Assembly (NCBI GenBank): GCA_035489435.1
Contig: DATHKG010000094.1
Source: DATHKG01 sp035489435
GTDB taxonomy: Bacteria; Bacteroidota; Bacteroidia; Chitinophagales; Chitinophagaceae
Strand: one strand, 5' to 3'
Length of the DNA: 64,000 nt
Position 1 is the first letter of the stretch. Every line of letters begins with the position of its first letter. The position numbers were made by a program, and so were the translations under genes. This document shows, in pieces, positions 14,422-22,847 of the stretch. The notes under the pieces are model-generated. The model was not told where the DNA came from and ran no database searches. It saw only the letters and a list, made by a program, of their open reading frames with translations.

Positions 14422-15540
14422 TCAAGTCCTGATATTAGGTCTCTTTTCGAACCGAAAGTAACTTAAATAAAAAATCACAGCAGCTAAAGTAAAATAAACA
14501 ATATACAGCGCTGTTAATGAATCGGACAACACAAAAAAATACTGTATACACAGGACTAAAAGTATCACCCACAAATAATCTTTCATTGTAAAATCTTCCA
14601 GGAAAGTAATGCTGTTTAGCAACATGATCAATCCAAAACCACAAAGTGCATAACATAGCGCATCATCATAGTGAAGATGAACCGGTGTCAGCAATAATAT
14701 TGTAATAAATTCCGGAACCAGTAAAATACCATAGACAATGAGATATCCTATAAAACGGCGGGTTAATGAAATAGCTGCACCCCTGTAAAACAACATAAAA
14801 ATTTCTTCAAAAGTTCTGATCCGGTGAATAACTGCCCCATTTGCAAGTATCCCAAAACTGAAAAATAAAAAAGGGAATTGTGGCTCATAGTAATAAGAAG
14901 AATTGATCCGGGCAAAGCCATACAGCATCAAGCATGTAAACAACTTTATTGTTATAAAAATAACTTTTTGTTCCGCAGCAATAAACCGGATAAGTAAACC
15001 CGGATAACTGGATAACAGGGCTGAAAATTTAGAAGCTTTGTATAATTTGATTCCAGGGTACCTCAGTTTATTCACGACTAAAGCTGCTGGTGTAACAGAT
15101 ATCAAAACCAAATAGCCTAAAAGCACCATTCCTGTAGTATAATAATGGTGATACCAGGCCACACCAAGAATCAACAAACCATACCAACCTATAGGCGCAA
15201 ACAGCAGGATGATCACCAAAAAAATCAAACTAATACGTCTGATAACGGAGAGGCAACTAAAAATATGCAGGAACTGATACTCGGGTTTCCGAATAGTGCG
15301 TAGAATGAATACCAGGCACTTAAGCATATATAACAACCATGCAGAACATACAAGGATGAACATGCTGTTGCTTTTCAGTGTCCCCATAATCAGCGAGTAG
15401 TGATATTCAACTGTACCGGCACTTTTTAACCGACCAACTGCCAAGAGCATTATCGTATAAAAAAAAATAAACGCTCCTGCGTTCTCACGAAAAAAAGGAA
15501 CTACAAACGAACGCAACAAAACTTTCAAAGGGGAATTCAT
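14422..15540 (-). CDS. ABC transporter permease-type membrane protein
   Basis: 372 residues with about ten hydrophobic segments throughout. Its first codon overlaps the end of the ATPase gene by 4 bases, so the two are translationally coupled and form one exporter. No signal peptide; no recognised permease family signature beyond general hydrophobicity. The substrate cannot be inferred. It ends one base before the SDR remnant. Confidence 0.75.
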   Translation of the reverse strand: MNSPLKVLLRSFVVPFFRENAGAFIFFYTIMLLAVGRLKSAGTVEYHYSLIMGTLKSNSMFILVCSAWLLYMLKCLVFILRTIRKPEYQFLHIFSCLSVIRRISLIFLVIILLFAPIGWYGLLILGVAWYHHYYTTGMVLLGYLVLISVTPAALVVNKLRYPGIKLYKASKFSALLSSYPGLLIRFIAAEQKVIFITIKLFTCLMLYGFARINSSYYYEPQFPFLFFSFGILANGAVIHRIRTFEEIFMLFYRGAAISLTRRFIGYLIVYGILLVPEFITILLLTPVHLHYDDALCYALCGFGLIMLLNSITFLEDFTMKDYLWVILLVLCIQYFFVLSDSLTALYIVYFTLAAVIFYLSYFRFEKRPNIRT

Positions 15541-16163
15541 ATTAATTGAACGCTATGGTTGCTGACCAGTAATTGTTTGCCGGAAAAAATCAGGGGCGCG
15601 TCATGTTCCTGGTGTGAACTCAATAAAAACAGACTGCCGGACTCTTGCCTTTCCCGAACCAAATTACACACAATCTCTACCGATGCTGTATCTAAGGTGA
15701 TCAGCGGTTCATCCAGCAATATAAGTGAAGGGTTCCCGAGGAATGCCATCATCAGCGATAACTTTTTCAATGTTCCGCTTGAGTATGTACCTGTTTTCAA
15801 ATTAATATATTGCCGCATCCCAAAAATCGATGTTAGTGCCTCGGCTTCTGCGGTTGTCGATCCACGGATGTCCCGGTAAAATTCCATCAGCTCTCCACCA
15901 GTCATATATGCAGGAAAAAGTGGCTCTGCATCAGCCCAGGAGATATATCGTCTGTAAGCGACGGGCTGCCTTCTCAAATCCATGCCTTTAAAACTTATAT
16001 GGCCTTCAAATGGTAATAAGCCCCCCACTAATCGCAACAGGGTAGATTTCCCAGATCCATTTCCACCTTTTACCCAATATAAATCGTTGTTTAGTTCAAG
16101 AGACGGAATATCCAGGACCATATTTCTGCTGAAGAATTTCCTGACATTTTTTAGCGTTAGCAT
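15537..16163 (-). CDS. ABC transporter ATP-binding protein
   Basis: 208 residues, a single nucleotide-binding domain. Walker A GGNGSGKSTLLRL (about 33-45), signature YSSGTLKKLSL (about 125-135, a variant of LSGGQ), Walker B LILLDEPL with the catalytic Glu (about 150-158), then a switch His in SSHQEHD. It opens LTLKNVRKFFSRNMVLDIPS. Pairs with the overlapping downstream permease; together a small exporter, possibly for a lipid or peptide. Confidence 0.9.
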   Translation of the reverse strand: MLTLKNVRKFFSRNMVLDIPSLELNNDLYWVKGGNGSGKSTLLRLVGGLLPFEGHISFKGMDLRRQPVAYRRYISWADAEPLFPAYMTGGELMEFYRDIRGSTTAEAEALTSIFGMRQYINLKTGTYSSGTLKKLSLMMAFLGNPSLILLDEPLITLDTASVEIVCNLVRERQESGSLFLLSSHQEHDAPLIFSGKQLLVSNHSVQLI

Positions 16164-16548
16164 AGAATGAATGTATTGAGTTTGGTATTACTTCTGCAAC
16201 ATAAATTTCAAAATAGGACAAACGGAAAATTATAGATTTGGATGGAGAGTTATGTTACCAATTCCCGGAAATAAAAACTACGAATGGAAGTTGAATGCAT
16301 ACATAGTCACCAATTTTGCAATGCGTAGTCGCTGTCTGTAAAGAAGCTGATTTATGATAGGTGCTGAAAAGTATCAGACCAATTGGTATTTTTACAATCT
16401 TTGTACGAGTGAAACGCAATCATGATTTAAGCACATTGGTGTTACAGCACAGTGGATATGGCTAATAATTCAACCCAGATAAATAGCCAGGTTGAAATAA
16501 TAAACGAAGGGAACAAAATCATTTTGCGGAAGATTTGATGTTTTAAAG
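16164..16548. other. Intergenic region, 385 bp, no gene seen
   Basis: Must hold the promoter of the minus-strand ABC operon (starting 16163) and the 3' end of the permease gene that stops at 16549. No convincing terminator hairpin, promoter match or small gene was found. Confidence 0.5.
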
Positions 16549-18909
16549 CTATTGCATATTCCGGACCGGGTTAATTATTGCTGCACGTATAGTTTGAAAA
16601 CTTATGGTGAGGGCAGCGATCATCAGTGCCATAAATCCAGCAGCTGCAAAAAGCCACCATTGTATTTCAATACGGTAAGCAAAATTTTGTAACCACTCAT
16701 TCATCACCCACCATCCAATAGGGGCAGCGATGATAGAGGCTATTACAACGAGTTTCAAGAATTCTTTTGTCATCAGTATCATGATGTTTCCGGCATTTGC
16801 GCCGAGCATCTTCCGGATACCGATCTCTTTCATCCGTTGAATGATATTGAAACTGGATAGTGCAAATAACCCCAGGCAGCAAATTATGATACAGGTTACC
16901 GACGAAAAATTAATGACAGTCGCCCAGTTCTTTTCGTCGGAATATTTTTCGGCATTCAAATCGCGTAGTTGCCTGATCTCTGGCTTGTGCCAAGGATCAA
17001 TTTTTTTCAAAGCTGAAGTTATAGAAGCACGGATATTTGTAAATTGACCAGACTCGTGTTGTATGTATAACTGCCCGAATTGTGAGCTGTCTCGTTTCAT
17101 CAATACCACGGGGCTTACTTCGTGTTGGAGGGATGCAAGATGATAATCAGCAGTAACTCCGATAATTGTAAGCATTCTGTTTTTATAACCTACCTGTTTC
17201 CCAATCACGTTATCTGCGCCAATTGCCCGCGCAAAAGCCTGGTTGACGAGACAATTCGAACTGTCGGCAGTACTGGCAGCAAAAAAGTTTCTGCCCTGGA
17301 CGACCCGGATATTGAATAGTTCTGTGAAATGTTCATCGACTGACTGATAGTAACACCAGTCTGTGTTATTTCCATCAATAGTAAATTTTGTCCTGTTCAT
17401 ACCCCAATCGGTAATGGTTGTTTTGCTTATACCGGTCACATGATTCAATTCATTTTGCATCAAAGGCAATACTTTCTTCTGTGTTTTTCGCGGCAACTCT
17501 ACAGCCATGATATCACTGGTATTATAACCGAGATTCCGGTCAGAGAGATAGACGAACTGGCTATGCATGGTTAGTGTACAGATGATCAGGAGTACCGCCA
17601 GCGTAAACTGAAACACGATAAGACCTTTGTTGAAAAGATTTTTACCGGATAGTTTTATTCTTCCTGCGAGGGCCTGGATGGGTTTGAAGGAAGATAATAC
17701 AAGCGCGGGGTAGGCGCCTGCTGCTAGCCCGGTTAGCAGCGTTAGCCCGATAACAAGCATGATTGTAAAATTGTCCAGGACAACAGTCATGTCGATTTCC
17801 ATTTTTACAAAGGCAGAAAGATATGGTAACAGCATGATGATAATCAAAATGGCAGGGACCAGCGAGAAAATCCCGATCAGCAGCGACTCGTTTAAAAACT
17901 GGAGGATCAGTTGAGCCCTTGTACTCCCTACGACTTTACGTATACCTATTTCCTTCGATCTTTTCATGGCGCGTACCATTGCGAGATTGATGAAGTTAAT
18001 ACAGGCGATAAGCAGGATGAAGATCGCTATACCACCCAGTACATAAGAATATGTTTTGCTACTCCCATTTCTTAACCCTGTATTCACGTAAAACTCTTCA
18101 TTTAAATGCATATCGCTTATCGGCTGCAGGTGATAGGTGAATCTGATCAGGGCTGCGGCCTGCTGCCCTTTAGCCATATATTCATTATATCTTTTTGTCA
18201 GAACCTCTTCAACCGCCCTGGTATTCACTTTCTCATTTGCCTGCACAAAAGTATTTACCCAGGACAATGCCAATGCTTCCGTAGATTGGTCCGACCCTGT
18301 ATGGTGAAGAGGGATCAACAAATCAAAAAAGATTGTTGAGTTATTGGGTGCCTTTTTGACTACCCCGGTTATCCTAAATGGAATAAAATCATTTCCCTTT
18401 TCTAATTCAACTATCTTACCCATTACATTCAAGGAGCCGTAGATTTTCAAGGCTGTTTCGTCGGTGATGATGGCTTCGTCAGGTGAGCGAAGAACATTCG
18501 ATTTGTTGCCTTGCAGCATATGAAAACTGAACATATCGAAAAAAGTACTGTCGGCCTCTGTGACTGTTGCGCTGATAACATCGTTATTCTTTTTGATCAG
18601 CAACGTATTCCCGTCAATCCTGCAATATCTTTTTATGGCTGCAATTCCTCCGGTAAATAATGGCGCAATCATGGCTTTGGTATTCCCTGCTTTGAATACA
18701 TTTCCTTTGTCATCGGTGCCTATTCCTGTGATACGGTACAGGCAGCTCTTATTGCTATGAAACTGATCATAACTTAATTCATTGCTGATGAAAATACTGA
18801 TGAGGATTACAAATCCCAACCCGAACGAAAATCCAAAGATGGTTATAAAACTCAAAACCGGGTTCTGTACTAAATTCCGAAAGGCAGTCTTGAAATAATT
18901 ATAGAACAT
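16549..18909 (-). CDS. FtsX/MacB-type ABC transporter permease
   Basis: 786 residues. An N-terminal helix (FITIFGFSFGLGFVILISIF) is followed by a periplasmic MacB core, then an FtsX block of three helices with RSKEIGIRKVVGSTRAQLI (about 310-420), a second periplasmic domain and a second FtsX block with RMKEIGIRKMLGANAGNIM (about 665-786). It ends NPVRNMQ. This double-length type is frequent in Bacteroidota. No ATPase is encoded beside it, so it must borrow one or act in mechanotransmission. Homologues lie at 33573, 37019 and 50538. Confidence 0.9.
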   Translation of the reverse strand: MFYNYFKTAFRNLVQNPVLSFITIFGFSFGLGFVILISIFISNELSYDQFHSNKSCLYRITGIGTDDKGNVFKAGNTKAMIAPLFTGGIAAIKRYCRIDGNTLLIKKNNDVISATVTEADSTFFDMFSFHMLQGNKSNVLRSPDEAIITDETALKIYGSLNVMGKIVELEKGNDFIPFRITGVVKKAPNNSTIFFDLLIPLHHTGSDQSTEALALSWVNTFVQANEKVNTRAVEEVLTKRYNEYMAKGQQAAALIRFTYHLQPISDMHLNEEFYVNTGLRNGSSKTYSYVLGGIAIFILLIACINFINLAMVRAMKRSKEIGIRKVVGSTRAQLILQFLNESLLIGIFSLVPAILIIIMLLPYLSAFVKMEIDMTVVLDNFTIMLVIGLTLLTGLAAGAYPALVLSSFKPIQALAGRIKLSGKNLFNKGLIVFQFTLAVLLIICTLTMHSQFVYLSDRNLGYNTSDIMAVELPRKTQKKVLPLMQNELNHVTGISKTTITDWGMNRTKFTIDGNNTDWCYYQSVDEHFTELFNIRVVQGRNFFAASTADSSNCLVNQAFARAIGADNVIGKQVGYKNRMLTIIGVTADYHLASLQHEVSPVVLMKRDSSQFGQLYIQHESGQFTNIRASITSALKKIDPWHKPEIRQLRDLNAEKYSDEKNWATVINFSSVTCIIICCLGLFALSSFNIIQRMKEIGIRKMLGANAGNIMILMTKEFLKLVVIASIIAAPIGWWVMNEWLQNFAYRIEIQWWLFAAAGFMALMIAALTISFQTIRAAIINPVRNMQ

Positions 18910-19209
18910 AGAGCAGCGCCTATTTTCATGAAAGACAAGTCAGACATCGCATTGTTGCATGTCGATACAGTTTTCCAGGTCGTTCGGACTTTGCAGGGTA
19001 ATCCTGAAAGGGCCGAAGAGCTTGCTCATTAGGCGTCAATAGATTGTTACCTATCCATTGCTTATTGAAATAAGGAAATAGAATTGCCTCTGATGCTATT
19101 TATTATGGCTATTAATGCAGAAATGGAGGCACGAAAGCCTGATCGCTTATTATTAAATCCCTTGAAATACAATTTTCAAAAAAGGTAGCAAATCTACCGG
19201 ATAGTCGCA
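18910..19209. other. Intergenic region, 300 bp
   Basis: Upstream of the minus-strand permease, so it should contain its promoter. A short plus-strand stretch reading FQVVRTLQGNPERAEELAH may be a gene remnant, but it is too short to assign. No structured element seen. Confidence 0.4.
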
Positions 19210-19377
19210 ATGGCGGATTCAAAAACCATCACAGAAAATGAAAGGGATCATATCCTGGCCGTACTAAAAAGCTGTAAACGGAAAACAGCAGGAAGGGGAG
19301 GTGCTGCCGAAATTCTGGATATCAACGTCAATACCCTGAACTCGAGAATAAAAAAGCTTGGTATTGAAAGGGACTAA
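19210..19377 (+). pseudogene. Fis-type helix-turn-helix fragment
   Basis: 55 codons. The product has ERDHILAVLKSCKRKTAGRG followed by GAAEILDINVNTLNSRIKKL: the HTH_8/Fis DNA-binding tail of sigma-54 activators. It resembles the tail of the regulator at 25654 (GQGGAAEILNLKPTTLEAKM). No receiver or AAA+ domain precedes it. Probably the leftover end of a deleted regulator, though a free-standing small DNA-binding protein is possible. Convergent with the DUF2200 gene, 2 bases apart. Confidence 0.55.
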
Positions 19378-19379
19378 TT

Positions 19380-19745
19380 TTAAGAGCTGCGCAAAATCTT
19401 TTCCATCTTTCGGCCCTTGGCCAACTCATCCACCAACTTATCCAAATACCGGGCCTGTTGTGTCAGTGGATTCTCCAGATCTTCTACCCGGTAACCACAG
19501 ATTACCCCGGTGATAAGTTTTGCATTTGGGTTTAACGAAGCTTGCTGGAAGAAAGTCTCAAAAGTTACTTTTTCTTTTATTAATTCCTGCAGCTTCTTGT
19601 CATTGAATCCTGTTAACCACCTGATGACCTGGTGCAACTCTTCTTTTGTTCTGCCTTTCTTCTCAACTTTTTCAACATACATTGGATAGACTGAGGCAAA
19701 GATCATCTTTGCGATTCGCTGGTTGTGTGTGTCGGAAGTATTCAT
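19380..19745 (-). CDS. DUF2200 domain protein
   Basis: 121 residues, full length for DUF2200. Diagnostic stretches are KMIFASVYPMYVEKVEKKGR, QVIRWLTGF, NAKLITGVICGYRVEDLENP and a C-terminal ELAKGRKMEKILR. The family is small, cytoplasmic and of unknown function. Monocistronic; the upstream 280 bp separates it from a divergent epoxide hydrolase homologue. Confidence 0.9.
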   Translation of the reverse strand: MNTSDTHNQRIAKMIFASVYPMYVEKVEKKGRTKEELHQVIRWLTGFNDKKLQELIKEKVTFETFFQQASLNPNAKLITGVICGYRVEDLENPLTQQARYLDKLVDELAKGRKMEKILRSS

Positions 19746-20026
19746 AACTATTAATTTAGTAAATCTTTTGATTTATTTCAGTTTCAAAGCCATCTGATTT
19801 TTTATTGGCGAGATCAGTGAATAAATATTCCGGGTCATCCTGTTCCCCTTCATTTCCAAAAATGTCAAGATTAAAAATCATTTCGTCCATTCCATAAGAT
19901 GGCGCTTGTCTTTGGGTGGCACCATCTATAAATTTACAAAAACATCATCGTCATCCTGCTTAATGCCCGCGGAATAACAAACCGGTGGCGTGCAATGGTG
20001 TATTTCATCATTTAAACAATAAAACC

Positions 20027-21241
20027 ATGGAAGTTACTCAAGACACTATTGCCCCCGCAATAGAAGCTACCCCCGGTTTGCGTCCTTTTCAATTTAAGGC
20101 TACAGAAGCCGAATTGGATGATTTAAAACGCCGCATTCTTGCGGCCCGGTTTCCTGAAAAAGAAACAGTCAGCGATTATACCCAGGGCGTTCCCCTGGCC
20201 ACCAGTCAGGCATTGGCAAAGTATTGGGCAACAAAATATGACTGGCGTAAAGTGGAAGCCAAACTGAATTCTTATCCAAATTTCTTAAGCAACATCGACG
20301 GGCTGGATATTCATTTCATTCATGTTCGTTCAAAACACAAAAATGCTTTGCCAATTATTATTACTCATGGCTGGCCCGGCTCGGTCATCGAGCAGCTCAA
20401 AATTATTGATCCACTGACCAACCCTACTGCATATGGTGGCAAGGCAGCAGATGCTTTTGATGTGGTGATACCATCTATACCAGGTTATGGATTTTCGGGT
20501 AAACCAACTTCTACCGGTTGGGGTCCTGAACGCATCGCCCGTGCCTGGGATTTGTTGATGAAGCGTCTCGGATATAAAAACTATGTGGCACAGGGTGGTG
20601 ACTGGGGTGCAGTGATCGTCGAAGTGATGGGGGCGCAGGCACCCACAGGTCTGCTCGCCATTCATACTAATATGCCTAACGTTGTACCAGCTGCGATAGA
20701 CGCTGCGGCACTTGCAGGTAAACCGGTGCCTGCTGAACTTTCAGCGGAGGAAAAACATGCTTACCAGCAGCTTGTAGCTTTTTACAAAGATGTTTACTAC
20801 GCATTCTTTATGGGAACACGGCCACAAACGTTGACAGCTTTCTCAGATTCACCAATAGGGCTGGCCACGTTCATGATCGACCATGATGCACGAAGTCTTG
20901 AACTGATTGCACGCAGCTTCAGTGGCGTCAGGGAAGGATTAACGCCGGACGATGTGCTGGACAATATCACGCTATTCTGGTTGACTAACACCGGTGTTTC
21001 CGCCGCACGTTTATATTGGGAAAATAAGCTGGCCTTTTTCGTGCCGAAAGGTGTGAAGGTTCCTGTGGTTGCAAGTGCTTTCCCCGATGAACTCTATCAG
21101 GCGCCAAGAAGTTGGGCAGAGCAAGCCTATCCCAAACTTATCCATTACAATAAACTTCAAAAAGGCGGACATTTCGCCGCCTGGGAACAACCTGCTTTCC
21201 TGGTTGAAGAAATGCGGGAAGGGTTTAAATCATTCCATTAA
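20027..21241 (+). CDS. Epoxide hydrolase-family alpha/beta hydrolase (copy 1)
   Basis: 404 residues from ATG 20027 (MEVTQDTIAPA). An N-terminal EHN domain (LRPFQFKATEAELDDLKRRI, about 14-115) is followed by an alpha/beta-hydrolase domain. Oxyanion loop HGWPGS at about 119, nucleophile Asp in AQGGDWGA at about 193, catalytic His in KGGHFAAWEQP near 385. The family opens epoxides by nucleophilic attack of Asp; the substrate is unknown. No signal peptide, so cytoplasmic. Homologues at 28294 (minus) and 43024. Confidence 0.9.
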   Translation: MEVTQDTIAPAIEATPGLRPFQFKATEAELDDLKRRILAARFPEKETVSDYTQGVPLATSQALAKYWATKYDWRKVEAKLNSYPNFLSNIDGLDIHFIHVRSKHKNALPIIITHGWPGSVIEQLKIIDPLTNPTAYGGKAADAFDVVIPSIPGYGFSGKPTSTGWGPERIARAWDLLMKRLGYKNYVAQGGDWGAVIVEVMGAQAPTGLLAIHTNMPNVVPAAIDAAALAGKPVPAELSAEEKHAYQQLVAFYKDVYYAFFMGTRPQTLTAFSDSPIGLATFMIDHDARSLELIARSFSGVREGLTPDDVLDNITLFWLTNTGVSAARLYWENKLAFFVPKGVKVPVVASAFPDELYQAPRSWAEQAYPKLIHYNKLQKGGHFAAWEQPAFLVEEMREGFKSFH

Positions 21242-21398
21242 GCGACTTCAGAATTGTCATTGCAGGTAAGGGATGTGATTCTGGCAACACGTCCCTGTTT
21301 AGCCTGATCCTAATTTATCATTAGGTAAGATGACATAGATTATCACCAGGTAAGATGACACAGAGAAAATAAAAATGTGTCTTTGCTAATTTTAAAAA

Positions 21399-21866
21399 AT
21401 GAACATAATGAAATGGAATGATTTGCACCAACTGATTAAGAATATCCTTCCTGCTCCGAGACGGGTAGAAAAAACTAACGAAGAATGGAAGCAGATCCTT
21501 ACACCAGAGCAATATCGTGTAACCCGGTTGCATGGCACAGAACGCCCTTTTAGCGGTGAATACTGCGAAGCTTATTCTCCCGGTATCTACTACTGCCTCT
21601 GTTGCGGAACAGAGCTTTTTGATTCTACCGTAAAATTCGACTCCGGTACAGGATGGCCTTCGTTCAACTCACCGGTAAAGGATAATGTTGTCAGGTATAA
21701 AAGAGATAATGGTTACGGTATGCACGGAGTAGAAGTATTGTGTAATGTGTGCGATGCCCACCTGGGACATGTTTTTTCGGATGGTCCTATTCCCACAGGG
21801 TTACGTTTTTGTATCAACTCGGTTTCCCTGAAAAAAGCAGAAGTTAAGACAGTAAGAACAGAGTAA
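21399..21866 (+). CDS. msrB: Peptide methionine (R)-S-oxide reductase
   Basis: 155 residues, one MsrB domain. It reduces the R-form of methionine sulfoxide in proteins using thioredoxin. Zinc-binding CxxC pairs are YYCLCCGTELF (about 65-70) and LCNVCDAHLGH (about 114-117). The substrate loop is FDSGTGWPSF; the catalytic Cys is in GLRFCINSVSL (about 143). No signal peptide. The start could be 21399 or 21408. A terminator follows about 55 bases downstream. Confidence 0.95.
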   Translation: MNIMKWNDLHQLIKNILPAPRRVEKTNEEWKQILTPEQYRVTRLHGTERPFSGEYCEAYSPGIYYCLCCGTELFDSTVKFDSGTGWPSFNSPVKDNVVRYKRDNGYGMHGVEVLCNVCDAHLGHVFSDGPIPTGLRFCINSVSLKKAEVKTVRTE

Positions 21867-21918
21867 CAAGGATTATTAGAAGCTTAAATATCTCAACATT
21901 AAAAACCAAACAAACATA

Positions 21919-21943
21919 GGCGCCGGTATTGGCGCCTTTTTTT
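21919..21943 (+). terminator. Rho-independent terminator after msrB
   Basis: GGCGCC, six loop bases, GGCGCC, then seven T. It lies between the convergent msrB and LytTR genes and serves msrB. Confidence 0.85.
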
Positions 21944-21949
21944 ATAACA

Positions 21950-22420
21950 TTATCCATTCTCCATCCATTGCAGAAACAGGCGGACTTTTTCCTTAGGAAC
22001 CAACAAGGGAACTGCGGTCTCAATTGTCATTCTAACCAACAACTTCCGGGCGAAATAATGTTCCACCTCCCTGATCATGCGAAAATTAATAAGGTATTGA
22101 CGGTTAACCCGAAAAAACTGTTTAACGGTAAGAAGTTGTTGAATCTGGTCCAGGGAATAATGGATGGGATATTGTTTTTGATTTATGCTTACCAGGTTCG
22201 TGCACGCATTTTTAGAATAAAAAAAAGCAATGTTTTCAACAGGCACTGCTACATATTTATTCTGGCTGAATACAAGAAAACTTCTTTTACTGATAGCTGT
22301 AGCGAAAGGAGCAATTGGATCATCCGGAATAATGATTCCCGTTTGATATTGACCATAGTTACCGGTCAAAAATTTGTTAGACTGAGGTGGTGCCTCTGTG
22401 TGATGAAGCTCGGTTTTCAT
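21950..22420 (-). CDS. LytTR-domain DNA-binding protein without receiver
   Basis: 156 residues. The C-terminal 100 residues are a LytTR domain: SFLVFSQNKYVAVPVENIAF, then LDQIQQLLTVKQFFRVNRQY with LINFRMIREVEHYF. The N-terminal 45 residues are low in structure and contain no receiver domain, so phosphorylation control is absent. Such stand-alone LytTR proteins are common in Bacteroidota and often act with a membrane partner, but none is encoded next to it. Monocistronic on the minus strand. Confidence 0.85.
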   Translation of the reverse strand: MKTELHHTEAPPQSNKFLTGNYGQYQTGIIIPDDPIAPFATAISKRSFLVFSQNKYVAVPVENIAFFYSKNACTNLVSINQKQYPIHYSLDQIQQLLTVKQFFRVNRQYLINFRMIREVEHYFARKLLVRMTIETAVPLLVPKEKVRLFLQWMENG

Positions 22421-22847
22421 GTTGTTCTGTATTTAGTAGTTTTGTTGAATGTGCATTAGCAAAGGAATTTTGGGCGCTTTGTTCATGATTATAAGTTTTA
22501 TAAGAAATAGTGCAGGGGTAATAAATACTTACTAATGAAGTGCCAATATTTCCGTTTATCTTCTTGGGTAAGAAACATAGGCATAGCATGATGAAAATCA
22601 GCACTTCTATTTGGTATTTGTACTTATTCCATGAAATATGTACCTGATGAGCTACCTCCGGCCAGATGGAGATTCCTATTGTCTTACTCCAAATTAATGG
22701 AGGCCGTTGAATGGATAAGTAGCTTCTGCCATCAAGACAAATAAGAACAACTGGTTATTTGTCTGTGAGCTTAGCTTCTTTTACCTTTGGATTTGCCCCT
22801 GACTACTGAATGGTGATATAAGAAGTTTCTTGTTTATTCTTTATTTT
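22421..22847. other. Divergent intergenic region, 427 bp
   Basis: Lies between the divergent LytTR gene (minus) and the sensor kinase (plus), and should carry both promoters. I see no gene, repeat or clear operator in it. Confidence 0.5.
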
